64,000 nucleotides of DNA from Anaerolineae bacterium (GTDB taxonomy: Bacteria > Chloroflexota > Anaerolineae > Promineifilales > Promineifilaceae), in the NCBI GenBank assembly GCA_023384415.1, contig JAHDWJ010000007.1, forward strand, positions 113,286 through 177,285. The letters run 5' to 3'. Of this stretch, positions 8,897-18,000 are shown one piece after another. Both the position numbers and the translations under genes were made by a program. The first letter of the stretch is position 1; each line of letters begins with the position of its first letter. Under the pieces are notes generated by a model. That model was not told the origin of the DNA. It saw only the letters and a program-made list of their open reading frames with translations, and ran no database searches.

Positions 8897-9310
8897 ATGA
8901 CAGTTCAAAATGTACTTCCACCGCTGCCAGAAACCATATACCTTCGCCTCCAGCAAACGGCGCAGGCAACCCGTCAATCCTTAACGGATGTACTGCTCCA
9001 TGCAGTCCCGGTTGGCAGCCCGCCTGGATGGGAAGATGCGCCATCTATGTTCCAGACTGATTTAGCTGCCCTGGATCGGTTGGACGATCATTCCTTATGG
9101 AAGGTTGTCCGTGCCCATCGCACGGAAGCTGATATGGAACATCATCAGGAACTTCTGGACAAAAATAGTGAAGGAACCCTGACTGAATCAGAACGAGCAG
9201 AACTTGTTGCCATACGGACAGAAGCTGATCGCCTCATGCTTCGCAAAACCCACGCGGCCGCGCTTTTACGCTGGCGAGGGCATGTTCTTCCCCCCTCTGA
9301 TCAACTTTAA
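8897..9310 (+). CDS. conserved small protein paired with HNH endonuclease
   Basis: 137 residues, soluble. The N-terminal part PETIYLRLQQTAQATRQSL looks like a short helix-turn or ribbon-helix-type segment. The second half is strongly helical and charged: KNSEGTLTESERAELVAIR followed by EADRLMLRKTHAAALLRWRGH. I recognise this as a recurring partner found just before small HNH endonuclease genes in cyanobacteria and Chloroflexota; no function is established. An 8-bp gap to the HNH gene indicates one transcript. By arrangement it resembles an antitoxin or regulator, but that is inference. Confidence 0.7.
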   Translation: MTVQNVLPPLPETIYLRLQQTAQATRQSLTDVLLHAVPVGSPPGWEDAPSMFQTDLAALDRLDDHSLWKVVRAHRTEADMEHHQELLDKNSEGTLTESERAELVAIRTEADRLMLRKTHAAALLRWRGHVLPPSDQL

Positions 9311-9318
9311 TCGTCCCT

Positions 9319-9756
9319 ATGAGTACCTATCTCAGGGTAGAACTACGCCAGCAACTATTGGTTGCTGATGATCATTGTTGCGCCTACTGCCAGACAACTC
9401 AAGGAAATTCTGGCTCACCAATGGTTGTTGAACATATTGTGCCCCGTCAAAAAGGTGGGGAAACAGCCTTTCCTAACCTATGCTTTGCCTGTCATCGGTG
9501 CAACGAATTTAAGGGGGCTTCAACCCAGCTAATCGATCCCTTAACAGGGCAGACGACATCATTATTCCATCTACGTCAGCAAATCTGGTCTGATCATTTC
9601 GCCTGGGATGTAACCAATATACGGCTTCTTGGCCTGACTGCGATTGGCCGAGTAACTATCATAGCCCTCAATATGAACAACGAAATTATCTTTGACTCAC
9701 GGAAACGATGGGTTCAAGCTAGCTGGCATCCGCCGCAGAGATTAATTGACGATTGA
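9319..9756 (+). CDS. HNH endonuclease family protein
   Basis: A 145-residue stand-alone HNH nuclease. The zinc pair CAYC is near residue 22, the core is VVEHIVPRQKGG with the catalytic His, and it ends with NLCFACHRCNEFKG, giving the second zinc pair CHRC and the final Asn of the HNH triad. Such proteins cut DNA with little specificity, but their biological role is unclear. It is coupled to the 137-residue gene upstream. The stop is followed by an AATCTACAATCGCAAATC repeat before the next gene. Confidence 0.85.
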   Translation: MSTYLRVELRQQLLVADDHCCAYCQTTQGNSGSPMVVEHIVPRQKGGETAFPNLCFACHRCNEFKGASTQLIDPLTGQTTSLFHLRQQIWSDHFAWDVTNIRLLGLTAIGRVTIIALNMNNEIIFDSRKRWVQASWHPPQRLIDD

Positions 9757-9804
9757 TGATTGTTCCCTCAATCTAAAATCGTCAATCTACAATCGCAAAT
9801 CATT
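9746..9804. repeat. short intergenic repeat (CAATCTACAATCGCAAATC type)
   Basis: Repeated GATTGACGATTGATGATTG and its complement-like CAATCTAAAATCGTCAATC sit between the HNH gene and the next start. The sequence type matches 3481-3510. A start codon at 9760 would translate it, so the following gene is called from 9805. Confidence 0.6.
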
Positions 9805-10263
9805 ATGACTGCTACAGCTGATTCCTGGAAAACCAGACCGTTACCAGAGCATTATGCCGCTCTAGATGTAGATGGCCGTTACACGGCTGATGAGTTCACC
9901 GCCATCCAGCAGGGGTTTATTCCCCAAGATATGGATGATAAATGGTTCCTCTACTTTGCCGATGGCTGGCTTAACTTTCACCGTAGTTGGACGGGGAGTT
10001 GTGTTTTCCGCCTCAAAATTGAGCCGGAAAACGATTATTTCCGGGCCACCACTGCCCTGGTCAACCGGGATCCGGAGCAATACCGTTTCCAGAGCGATAA
10101 ATTCGATATTGAAACCATCGCCTTCCTTATAGACCGGCTGCTGCTCAACCGTTTCGCCCCCCTGCCAACCCCGGGTAAAATGTCCCCCGAAGATCAGCAG
10201 CGGCTGGAACAGCATCTCATGGGGCAGCCCAAAGGGGACAGCATCCGCTTACGCATTTTATGA
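9805..10263 (+). CDS. conserved hypothetical protein
   Basis: 152 residues from the ATG at 9805, which lies directly after a repeat; the upstream ATG at 9760 only translates repeat sequence. The core MDDKWFLYFADGWLNFHRSW followed by TGSCVFRLKIE is Trp- and aromatic-rich. It is typical of a small uncharacterised family I have seen annotated only as hypothetical, often with NRDPEQY and FLIDRLLL blocks as here. No signal peptide or membrane segment. The stop overlaps the carboxylase start (ATGA), so the two are probably co-translated. No function is assigned. Confidence 0.65.
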   Translation: MTATADSWKTRPLPEHYAALDVDGRYTADEFTAIQQGFIPQDMDDKWFLYFADGWLNFHRSWTGSCVFRLKIEPENDYFRATTALVNRDPEQYRFQSDKFDIETIAFLIDRLLLNRFAPLPTPGKMSPEDQQRLEQHLMGQPKGDSIRLRIL

Positions 10264-11870
10264 GCCTCATTCATTCCCTTCTCAACCCTCGCAGTGAAGC
10301 GTACCAGGCCAACCGGCAGGCAATGAGCCAGTTGGTGGCCCAATTAGAGGAGCGTCTGGCCCAGGCACGGGTCGGCGGCGGCCATCGGGGGGTGCAAAAA
10401 TTCCGCGAACGGGGCAAGCTGCTCCCCCGGGAACGGTTGGAGCTTTTGCTTGATCCCGGCTCTCCTTTTTTAGAGCTTTCTCCCCTGGCGGCCTGGGGCA
10501 TGTACAACGATGAATCCGCTGGTGGCTCCCAAATTACCGGCATTGGCCGGGTAAACGGGGTGGAATGTATGCTGTTTGTGAATGATGCCACGGTGAAAGG
10601 GGGAGCGGTTTACCCGATGACTCTGGCTAAAACCTTGCGGGCGCAAACGATTGCCCAGGAGAACCGACTGCCTTGCATCGCTTTGGTAGAGTCGGCGGGG
10701 GCCAATCTGTTGTACCAGGCGGAGATATTTGCCGATAAAGGCGGCCGCAGCTTTGCCAATCAGGCCCGTATGTCCGCCTTGGGCATTCCCCAAATCGCCC
10801 TGGTGTTTGGCTCCTCTACGGCGGGGGGGGCGTATGTGCCAGGTATGAGCGATTACGCCGTTCTGGTACGGAACAAAGCTACCGTCTACCTGGGGGGGCC
10901 GCCGCTGGTCAAAATGGCCATCAGCGAAGAAACGGATGATGAAACTCTGGGTGGGGCCGAGATGCACGCCACCCTCTCCGGTCTGGCCGACTTCATCGCC
11001 GAAGATGACGCTGACGCCATCCGCCTGGGGCGGGAAATTGTGGGGCGGTTGAATTTCAGCAAACCGCTGGCTCACCGGCGTGTTACTCCCGAAGTGCCCG
11101 CTTATGACCCGGATGAGCTTCTGGGAGTTATTCCTGCCAGTGACCGTATCCCGTTTGATATGCGGGAGGTGATCGCCCGGGTGGTGGATGGCTCTCGCTT
11201 TTTTGAGTTTAAGCGGGATTATGGCCCAACGCTGCTGACCGGATATGCCCATTTAGACGGCTATCCGGTAGGTATCATCGCCAACAACGGCATCCTGTAC
11301 TCTGAATCAGCCAACAAGGCGGCCCAGTTTATCCAACTGTGCAACCAATCACGCACCCCGCTTATTTATTTACAAAACATCACCGGCTTTATGGTGGGGA
11401 CAAAAGTGGAGCGGGAAGGGATTATTAAACATGGGTCGAAGATGATCAACGCCGTCTCGACCTCGACGGTGCCCCAGTTCACGGTGATTGTAGGGGGGTC
11501 GTATGGGGCGGGGAATTATGCTATGTGCGGCCGCGCCTTTGATCCACGCTTCTTGTGGAGTTGGCCCAACAGCCGGGTAGCTGTCATGGGGGGAGAACAG
11601 GCCGCCGGGGTCCTGGCTATCATCCAGGAAGAGCAAGCCCGCAAACGGGGCGTTGAACCCGACCCTAACAGCATCGCCATGATCCAGATGATGACCAAAC
11701 AGAAAATTGACGAAGAATCATCCCCCTATTACGCCACCGCCCGGTTATGGGATGATGGTATCCTTGACCCCCGCGACACCCGGCAGGCTCTCAGCATCGC
11801 TCTCTCTGTAACCCACAATATAGATTTTGTCACCCCAGGTATGCCAAACTATGGTGTGTTTCGCATGTAA
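10260..11870 (+). CDS. acyl-CoA carboxylase carboxyltransferase subunit (methylcrotonyl/propionyl type)
   Basis: 536 residues, the normal length for the beta subunit of biotin-dependent acyl-CoA carboxylases. The N-terminal crotonase-like half has the acyl-CoA-binding region ESAGANLLYQAE and SSTAGGAYVPGMSDY. The C-terminal half has FMVGTKVEREGIIKHGSKM and GGSYGAGNYAMCGRAFDPRF, as in MCC beta. It transfers CO2 from carboxybiotin to an acyl-CoA. The biotin carboxylase/BCCP alpha subunit is not in the window, so the holoenzyme needs a partner encoded elsewhere. Substrate is inferred from general similarity to the MCC subgroup. Confidence 0.92.
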   Translation: MSLIHSLLNPRSEAYQANRQAMSQLVAQLEERLAQARVGGGHRGVQKFRERGKLLPRERLELLLDPGSPFLELSPLAAWGMYNDESAGGSQITGIGRVNGVECMLFVNDATVKGGAVYPMTLAKTLRAQTIAQENRLPCIALVESAGANLLYQAEIFADKGGRSFANQARMSALGIPQIALVFGSSTAGGAYVPGMSDYAVLVRNKATVYLGGPPLVKMAISEETDDETLGGAEMHATLSGLADFIAEDDADAIRLGREIVGRLNFSKPLAHRRVTPEVPAYDPDELLGVIPASDRIPFDMREVIARVVDGSRFFEFKRDYGPTLLTGYAHLDGYPVGIIANNGILYSESANKAAQFIQLCNQSRTPLIYLQNITGFMVGTKVEREGIIKHGSKMINAVSTSTVPQFTVIVGGSYGAGNYAMCGRAFDPRFLWSWPNSRVAVMGGEQAAGVLAIIQEEQARKRGVEPDPNSIAMIQMMTKQKIDEESSPYYATARLWDDGILDPRDTRQALSIALSVTHNIDFVTPGMPNYGVFRM

Positions 11871-11943
11871 GTTGGCACGTAGGCGTGCCTCACCCCTCAT
11901 CCTTTATTTTTACCCATGAAAACGACAACGTTGAGGTAAACCT

Positions 11944-12774
11944 ATGTCTGAACAACCTGTAGCCATTATTACCGGCGCCGCCAGTGGGATTGGGCGACAT
12001 TGGGCGGCCGCATTAATGAAAGATGGGTACCGCCTGCTGCTGGGGGATGTGAACGAAGAAGGGCTTGCGGCCGCGTTCCCCCCACGAGGTAATCCCGACC
12101 ATGTGCAGATACAAACCCTCGACATCACCAGCGTAGATAGTTGGGTAGATTTCTTCCAAACCGCCATCAACGCTTACGGGCAAGTAGATTACCTCTTTAA
12201 TATCGCCGGCATCATCGCCCCTGGCTTCATCCACGAAACCGAAGTGGATTTGATTGATCATCACCTGGCCGTCAATGCTAAGGGGACGATGGTCGGCACC
12301 AAGCTGGCGGCTGAATTGATGCGTGAGCAAGGCTACGGCCACATCATCAACGTGTCCTCACTGGCTGGCATTAGCCCGGTGCCAGGGCTGAGCCTGTATG
12401 CAGCTTCTAAAGCGGCCGTGCGCAGCTTTTCTCTCTCCGTTGCCAATGAGTTGGTAGATAAAGGGGTCTTTGTAACCGTGATTTGCCCCGATGTGGTAGA
12501 TACGCCGATGCTCGATTTGCAGTTAGAACACCCGGCGGCCGCCCTCTCTTTTTCCGGTCGGGCGCGGCCGCTGACCGTACACGATCTGGAGCAGGCTTTC
12601 CGTCAGGCCATGCAAGAAAAACCTTTCGAGATTACCCTGCCCTGGTCACGGGGCATTCTCGCCAAAATAGCCAGCGCGTTCCCCTCTACCAATCGCTGGC
12701 TCAGAACCTTTCTCATCCGCAAGGGCAGCCGACGACAGCAGAAGTTGCGGCAAAAACGGCACCCCAATCGTTAA
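11944..12774 (+). CDS. short-chain dehydrogenase/reductase
   Basis: A 276-residue classical SDR with the cofactor motif TGAASGIG at residues 10-17, NIAGI, the catalytic Ser in NVSSLAG, and YAASK (Tyr/Lys). ICPDVVDTPML follows the active site. Asp in LLLGDVNEEG after the second strand suggests NAD(H) preference. Substrate is unknown. The C-terminus is basic (KGSRRQQKLRQKRHPNR), which may favour membrane association. It stands 73 bp after the carboxylase gene. Confidence 0.88.
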   Translation: MSEQPVAIITGAASGIGRHWAAALMKDGYRLLLGDVNEEGLAAAFPPRGNPDHVQIQTLDITSVDSWVDFFQTAINAYGQVDYLFNIAGIIAPGFIHETEVDLIDHHLAVNAKGTMVGTKLAAELMREQGYGHIINVSSLAGISPVPGLSLYAASKAAVRSFSLSVANELVDKGVFVTVICPDVVDTPMLDLQLEHPAAALSFSGRARPLTVHDLEQAFRQAMQEKPFEITLPWSRGILAKIASAFPSTNRWLRTFLIRKGSRRQQKLRQKRHPNR

Positions 12775-12792
12775 GCAGCGATTCCTTCGATA

Positions 12793-13422
12793 ATGACCCC
12801 ATACGAACCAGCGGTAGAATGGCAAACCCGGCAGCACCAAAGGATATTACGGCAAGATGTTACCGCCTTCGCTGAACTTTGTGAGTTAGCCCTACCTCAT
12901 CTGGTCTCCTTTTTACAGCACCAATTCCCCCACCAGGAACCCCACACCCGTGAGCAGGCAGCGATTGATTGCCTGCTAAATTACCAGCGTCGCCCGGAAC
13001 AATATGACCCGGAGAAGTTACCTCTCTGGCCCTTTTTGCGTCTGGCCGCCAAACGAGATTTGCTCAATCTCATTGATAAACAGGTTCGCCAGGAGCGGCC
13101 GCTGCACTCTATTGACGATCCGGTCATTCAACAACAACTCCCCCCCGAAGACACCCTGGAGGCTCATTTTAGATTGGATGAATGGCTGGCCCAACGCAGT
13201 TCTTATTCACGCCAGGAGATCATGGCCATTCTTAACCGTGAGTGGGATGAACCAGATAAGCAGATGCTCTTGTTGATGATTGAAGGGGTGCGGGAGACAG
13301 AGCCGTATGCCCGCCTTTTACAAATTACCCATCTGGACGCGGCCGCGCAGCGCACCCAGGTCAAACGAGCCAAAGACCGGCTGACGAAGAAATTACAGCG
13401 ATTCGGACAGCGTTTATTATAA
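12793..13422 (+). CDS. sigma-70-like (ECF-type) RNA polymerase factor
   Basis: 209 residues. YDPEKLPLWPFLRLAAKRDL followed by LNLID resembles sigma region 2. The C-terminal segment DPDK-like QMLLLMIEGVRETEPYARLL followed by a helix-turn-helix-like QRTQVKRAKDRLTKKLQRF resembles region 4. Similarity to well-known sigma factors is weak. It directly precedes a FecR-domain membrane protein whose topology suits a signal-transducing partner, as in sigma/FecR pairs. The gene order supports the call; the function is inferred. Confidence 0.65.
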   Translation: MTPYEPAVEWQTRQHQRILRQDVTAFAELCELALPHLVSFLQHQFPHQEPHTREQAAIDCLLNYQRRPEQYDPEKLPLWPFLRLAAKRDLLNLIDKQVRQERPLHSIDDPVIQQQLPPEDTLEAHFRLDEWLAQRSSYSRQEIMAILNREWDEPDKQMLLLMIEGVRETEPYARLLQITHLDAAAQRTQVKRAKDRLTKKLQRFGQRLL

Positions 13423-13495
13423 AGGTAGGTTTGTCGAACTTAGCCGCCGGGGTCGGAACAATAAATAGACAACCAACATAGAAGGAACAACCATC

Positions 13496-14983
13496 GTGAG
13501 CCAATTACTTCTTAAACTGGCCCAGCAGGCCGCCCAGGACAAAACCTTATTCGCCTGGCTCATCCAGACCTATGGGGAAAAGCAGCAGATGAGTTGGGAG
13601 CAGATGGCCCGCTCATTTAACCTCAGCCTGGAACAGTTGGCGAAGCTGGCTTTATGCAAACGGCCGCGGCCGCACACAACCCAACAAGATAACCAACAAA
13701 TTGCCGCTTATATTGGCCTTCCCGTAACTACCTTAGATCAAATTAGACAGCGCGTTGAGGGAAAACAAACCATTCCTCAATCGCCAGCCTGGTGGATTAT
13801 TTTTAAACAAGGGATGGGTATCATCATGCAAAAACGATCATTAGCTGTAGCTCTGGTTGCCCTCATTATTGTTTTATTGACTGCTCTGGTTATGGCTCAA
13901 CCAACCCGGATGGAAGCCACCCTGGTTGTCACCGAAGGTGAAGCCGTCATTGTACAAAATGGCCCCCGTCTGACCGGTTCAACCCAACGGACGGTTTTCG
14001 CCCCTGAAGCGGTGGTGGTAAAAGCTGGAGATGAAATTTGGGTCGGCGCGGCCGCATCCGCCCAGTTACGCCTCTATGATGGCAGCACCGTAGACCTTTT
14101 CGCCAATACCGCTTTACAAGTTACCGAACTACAAACCAATAATGATACCTATCGGGTTCGGCTAGCCATGCTGGCCGGCAAAACCTTAAGCCGGGTTGAA
14201 CGGGTTTTGGGCATCGGTGACGCCTTTGAGATTAAAACCCCTTCTTCAACCGCCTCCGTGCGCGGCACCATCTTTACCGTTGAAATCATCACCCTGGAGA
14301 GTACCCTTTTTATCTGTGATGAAGGCATCGTGATTGTGCAGATGGGGAGCGCGGCCGCTGAACTACCTGCTGGCTATCAGCTCCTGGCCGTTGTCGGGCA
14401 GCCGTTACAGGTTCAACCCCAAGGGGCAGCCATGCCAGCAGCGGCCCCAGAACTGCCTGCGGCCGCGCCCCTGGTTGCAGAACCATCACCGGAACCACTG
14501 CTGACGCCAACAGCCGTACCCCCAACAGCAACGGCGACGGCAACAGCAACACCGACCGCCACCGCCAGTGCTACCCCTACGGCCACGGCTACCAGCACAG
14601 CTACGGCCACCGCCACCACATCATCTGTCCCAACCGGCACGGCCACCCCACCTGGGAATGGGGGCAACCAATTGGTAACGATTTGCCACATCCCCCCAGG
14701 CAATCCCAACAACCCGCAAACTATTCAGGTGGCTCAATCGGCCCTCCAGGCCCACCTGGATCATGGAGATAGTTTAGGCTCTTGCCCATCTTCAACCCCA
14801 GGCGGCAATCCCGGCGGGGGGAACAGCGGCAACAACCCTGGCGGGGGAAATAGTGGTAACAATCCTGGCGGGGGGAACAGTGGTAATAATCCTGGGCAAG
14901 GCAACCCTGGCGGGGGAAATAGTGGTAACAATCCTGGCGGGGGGAATCCTGGACAAGGCAACCCTGGGGGGGGACAGCCATAA
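13496..14983 (+). CDS. FecR-domain protein with Thr-Pro stalk and Gly-Asn repeat tail
   Basis: 495 residues from the GTG at 13496, preceded by GAAGGAAC. Residues 1-105 are a cytoplasmic helical region. A single membrane helix (LAVALVALIIVLLTALVMAQ) lies near 112-137. A FecR domain follows (AGDEIWVGAAASAQLRLYDG and TASVRGTIFTVE), then a Thr-Ala-Pro stalk. Next comes a small domain with VTICHIPPGNPNN and LDHGDSLGSCP, recurrent in cell-surface proteins, and last an array of GGNSGNNPG units. This fits an envelope sensor or scaffold partner of the upstream sigma-like protein. The coding DNA of the tail is itself tandemly repeated (about 14800-14975). Confidence 0.75.
   Translation: MSQLLLKLAQQAAQDKTLFAWLIQTYGEKQQMSWEQMARSFNLSLEQLAKLALCKRPRPHTTQQDNQQIAAYIGLPVTTLDQIRQRVEGKQTIPQSPAWWIIFKQGMGIIMQKRSLAVALVALIIVLLTALVMAQPTRMEATLVVTEGEAVIVQNGPRLTGSTQRTVFAPEAVVVKAGDEIWVGAAASAQLRLYDGSTVDLFANTALQVTELQTNNDTYRVRLAMLAGKTLSRVERVLGIGDAFEIKTPSSTASVRGTIFTVEIITLESTLFICDEGIVIVQMGSAAAELPAGYQLLAVVGQPLQVQPQGAAMPAAAPELPAAAPLVAEPSPEPLLTPTAVPPTATATATATPTATASATPTATATSTATATATTSSVPTGTATPPGNGGNQLVTICHIPPGNPNNPQTIQVAQSALQAHLDHGDSLGSCPSSTPGGNPGGGNSGNNPGGGNSGNNPGGGNSGNNPGQGNPGGGNSGNNPGGGNPGQGNPGGGQP
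14800..14975. repeat. tandem coding repeat (Gly-Asn-rich)
   Basis: Units of about 24-30 bp of the type GGCGGGGGAAATAGTGGTAA are repeated six to seven times with small changes, encoding GGGNSGNNP. Length variation between strains or assembly collapse is likely here. Confidence 0.85.
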
Positions 14984-14984
14984 T

Positions 14985-15015
14985 AAATGGTTAATGGGTG
15001 AATGGTTAATTGAGG
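14985..15015. repeat. short repeat (AATGGTTAATGGGTGAATGG type)
   Basis: A related stretch lies at 49617-49676 between two hydrogenase genes. Here it spans the convergent junction and supplies the last codon and stop of the minus-strand kinase-cyclase gene. Confidence 0.55.
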
Positions 15016-18000
15016 GGTTCAAGGGCTATCACGGTGCCTGGGGCAAAGGGAGTATTGTCTGTGGGCAGGGGGTTCCCAGTAACCAGGTCAGTAGCCTGCT
15101 GGTAAATCCGTTTATCCGCCAATACCTGCCCTGGCGCGGCCGCAGCCACTAACTGTTCCGCCTGGTTAATCACTTCCCCTAAAGCTGTATACACATAACG
15201 GGGAGCTGTGCCACTATACCCCACAATCCCATTCCCCGTAGAAAGTCCATAACAAAGATTGACCCGCCGATGGGGATGCTCTGGCGGCAATGTCTGTTGA
15301 TATTGCTGCAAGCTGGCTCGAATTCCCAAAGCCGCTCTGGCCGCCCGACGGGCATGGTCTGCCTGGGGCAAGGGGGTATTGAACAGCACCATAAATTGGT
15401 CACTTCGGTGATCTACCAGCGTCCCCTCAAAAGCGAACGCGGCCGCTACCACAAACTCCCGCCACCGATGGACCAATGCCACCAACGCTTCTGGCCCATG
15501 CCGTTCAGCAAACTGGGCATGGCCCTCTATTTGCACCAACAGCACCGATAAATCTTGATCGCGGCCGCCCAAATCTATCTCCCCTTTACGTACCGCCGCC
15601 ATCGTGGCCGCCGCCAGAGAAGGGCTGAGGCGGGTGGCAAACAACTGCCGCATTTCTCGATGCTGCCGCGAAGCCAGACTGTACCGATAAAAAGTAGCCG
15701 CACTATAACTGAGTAAAATCGCCAGCCAGGGGAAAAAGATAGATAGAGCCAGGCCAGTCCCATCAAATAGCCAGGTAGCCCCCAAAAAATACCCCACCAT
15801 CAGAACCGTCGTAAAAATTAAACCTGACCGGGGGCGGCTGACCAGTAAGCTGGTAACCGCAGCCAGCAGCAAAACCATGACCCCATTGATTACCAGTGGA
15901 GCGTGGCGGATGAACCGACGTGACCAGATAGTTTCCATGGCGTTGGCCAAGATTTCTACCCCATACATGGGACGGCCGCGACTGACCGGAGTCAGGTAGC
16001 GGTCGGGTTCAGCCGTAGCGGTAATGCCCACCAGGACGATCTTGCCCTGGAAAAGAGCCGGGTCGGCCACCCCATCTAAGACCGCCTGGTAAGGAACAAG
16101 CGGGAAGGTGTGCGGCTCTGATTGACCTGGTGGTCCAGCATAATAGATTGACATTTGCCCAGAACGCTGTACCGGGATTTCCCGCCCGGCAAAGGCCAAT
16201 CGTCCATTTTCGGGGACCGGGACAGCCGCCGGGTTGATCCCCAGGTAAATAGAAAGGGCAGCCAAAGCAATAGAGGGGTACGACTCACCATTTACGCCCA
16301 TCATCAGTGGCAGGCGACGCACTACTCCGTCAGCATCATGTAAAATATTGGTGTGGCCTACGGCCGCGGCCGCAGCCAACAGTTCCGCCTGGGGTAGTAC
16401 CCGCTGCTCATACCGGGCAGTCCCAGGGAGATCATGGTAAGCATCCCCTACCCCCAATACCGGCTGCACCACATTGCCGGCCTGGCGCATCGCGGCCGCT
16501 AACAAAGCATCATCCCCCGTCTCCGTATCAAAGACAAAATCAAACACAATCACCCTGGCCCCCAGCTCATTTAACTGATCAACCAGAGCGGCATGATAGG
16601 CACGGGGCCAGCTATCCCACCGGCCATACCGGGCCAGGCTTGCATCATTCACCTCAACGATGGTGACAATCCCACTGGGGGTATAGGGCTGCAATAAAAT
16701 ATCTTGCAGCTGTGCTTCGGGTTGGGCGAAAAGGCCGGCCCCCATAAACAAAAACAGCAGCAGCCCCACGGCCAGGCCAATAAACAGGCGAGCCCAGGAG
16801 AAACCATCCCGGTCTTCGCGCAACTGTTCGCGGGCACGTCGCTGCCAGACCTGACGACGCATAGCTCTGGGGACAACCCCAGGTAAACGGCCAGCTACCT
16901 CTTGAACAATCTGCAAACCATCTAAAACAGCTTGTTCACTGTTAGCCGTTTGCGCCTTAACCATTGTCGCAACTGCCAACTGGCTGCGGGCGCGGCCAAT
17001 CAGTTGAGCCGCCTGGGCCCCCTGGGAACTCCGGCTCAGAGCTAATTGGGCTAATTTTTTATCCGCTTCCAGGGATAAGGCCACCGGCTGCCATCGCTTG
17101 GCCGAGGGGGTAGCCCGATCAACCAGCTTAAAGGCGAGATTCCGCACATGCCAGCCGGGTGCATTCATGGCCAGGTCTAATAACTGCTCCAGTACGGTGG
17201 GGGAAAACAGACCAGGGGTAAACTGCTCTTGGGGTTCGTTAAGGAGATAGTTGAGGGCGCGGGCCGCCACGGCACTCTCTTCATAAAGGATGGTCTGCTC
17301 ACAAACATCAGCTTTGTGGCGCAGATGGCTTACCCGCCCCCACCAAAATGGCAAGTTGTAATCATAGAGCAGTGCCCCACGCAGCATGAATTGGGCCAGC
17401 GCAGCATCTACAGTCATCTGGTACTGTTCCGCGGCCGCATACACCGAATCCATCAGGGCAAATTGGGTCAGGCGTACCGGAAAGGTGCTGCCATTGCGCT
17501 CATAATCAGGTTGGGCCTGCTGCCGTATAAAATCAGCATCTTGGGCCAGGTATAACGGTTCATCCAGAGTAAGCGGGACCTGGTGCGCGGCCGCAAAACG
17601 AGCCTGCTTTTCCGGTGGTAAGGTGTTGAGCAGCAGGGTGAACGCTTCACCAGCGGTTTGCGGCCGCGCCTGCCAATGAAACGCGGTCATCTGTCGCAGC
17701 ACCCCGACCAGGCCAACCGGCAAATCCGGGTTAATATCACGGGGATCAGGCAGCAGCTCCTGACTTTTATACTGCCGCTCCGCCAACATCGCCGAGCCAT
17801 CCCAGGGCAATCTGCCCGTAAGCATCTCATAAATCAAAATGCCTAAACTAAAAATATCCGATTGCGGCTGGATATTTTGTAAGGCATGTTGCTCAAAAGG
17901 CGCATACACCCCCGTCCCCCGTCCTGTATGGAGGGGTGAAGTCTCCATCGCCAACCGTTTAGCCAGACCAAAATCAGCCAGGTAGGGCCGCCGTTGGCTG

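Noticed and set aside
14413-14981. Long Pro/Gly and Val/Ala-rich minus-strand frames opposite the FecR protein
   Set aside because: They are shadows of the Thr-Ala-Pro stalk and Gly-Asn repeats on the plus strand.
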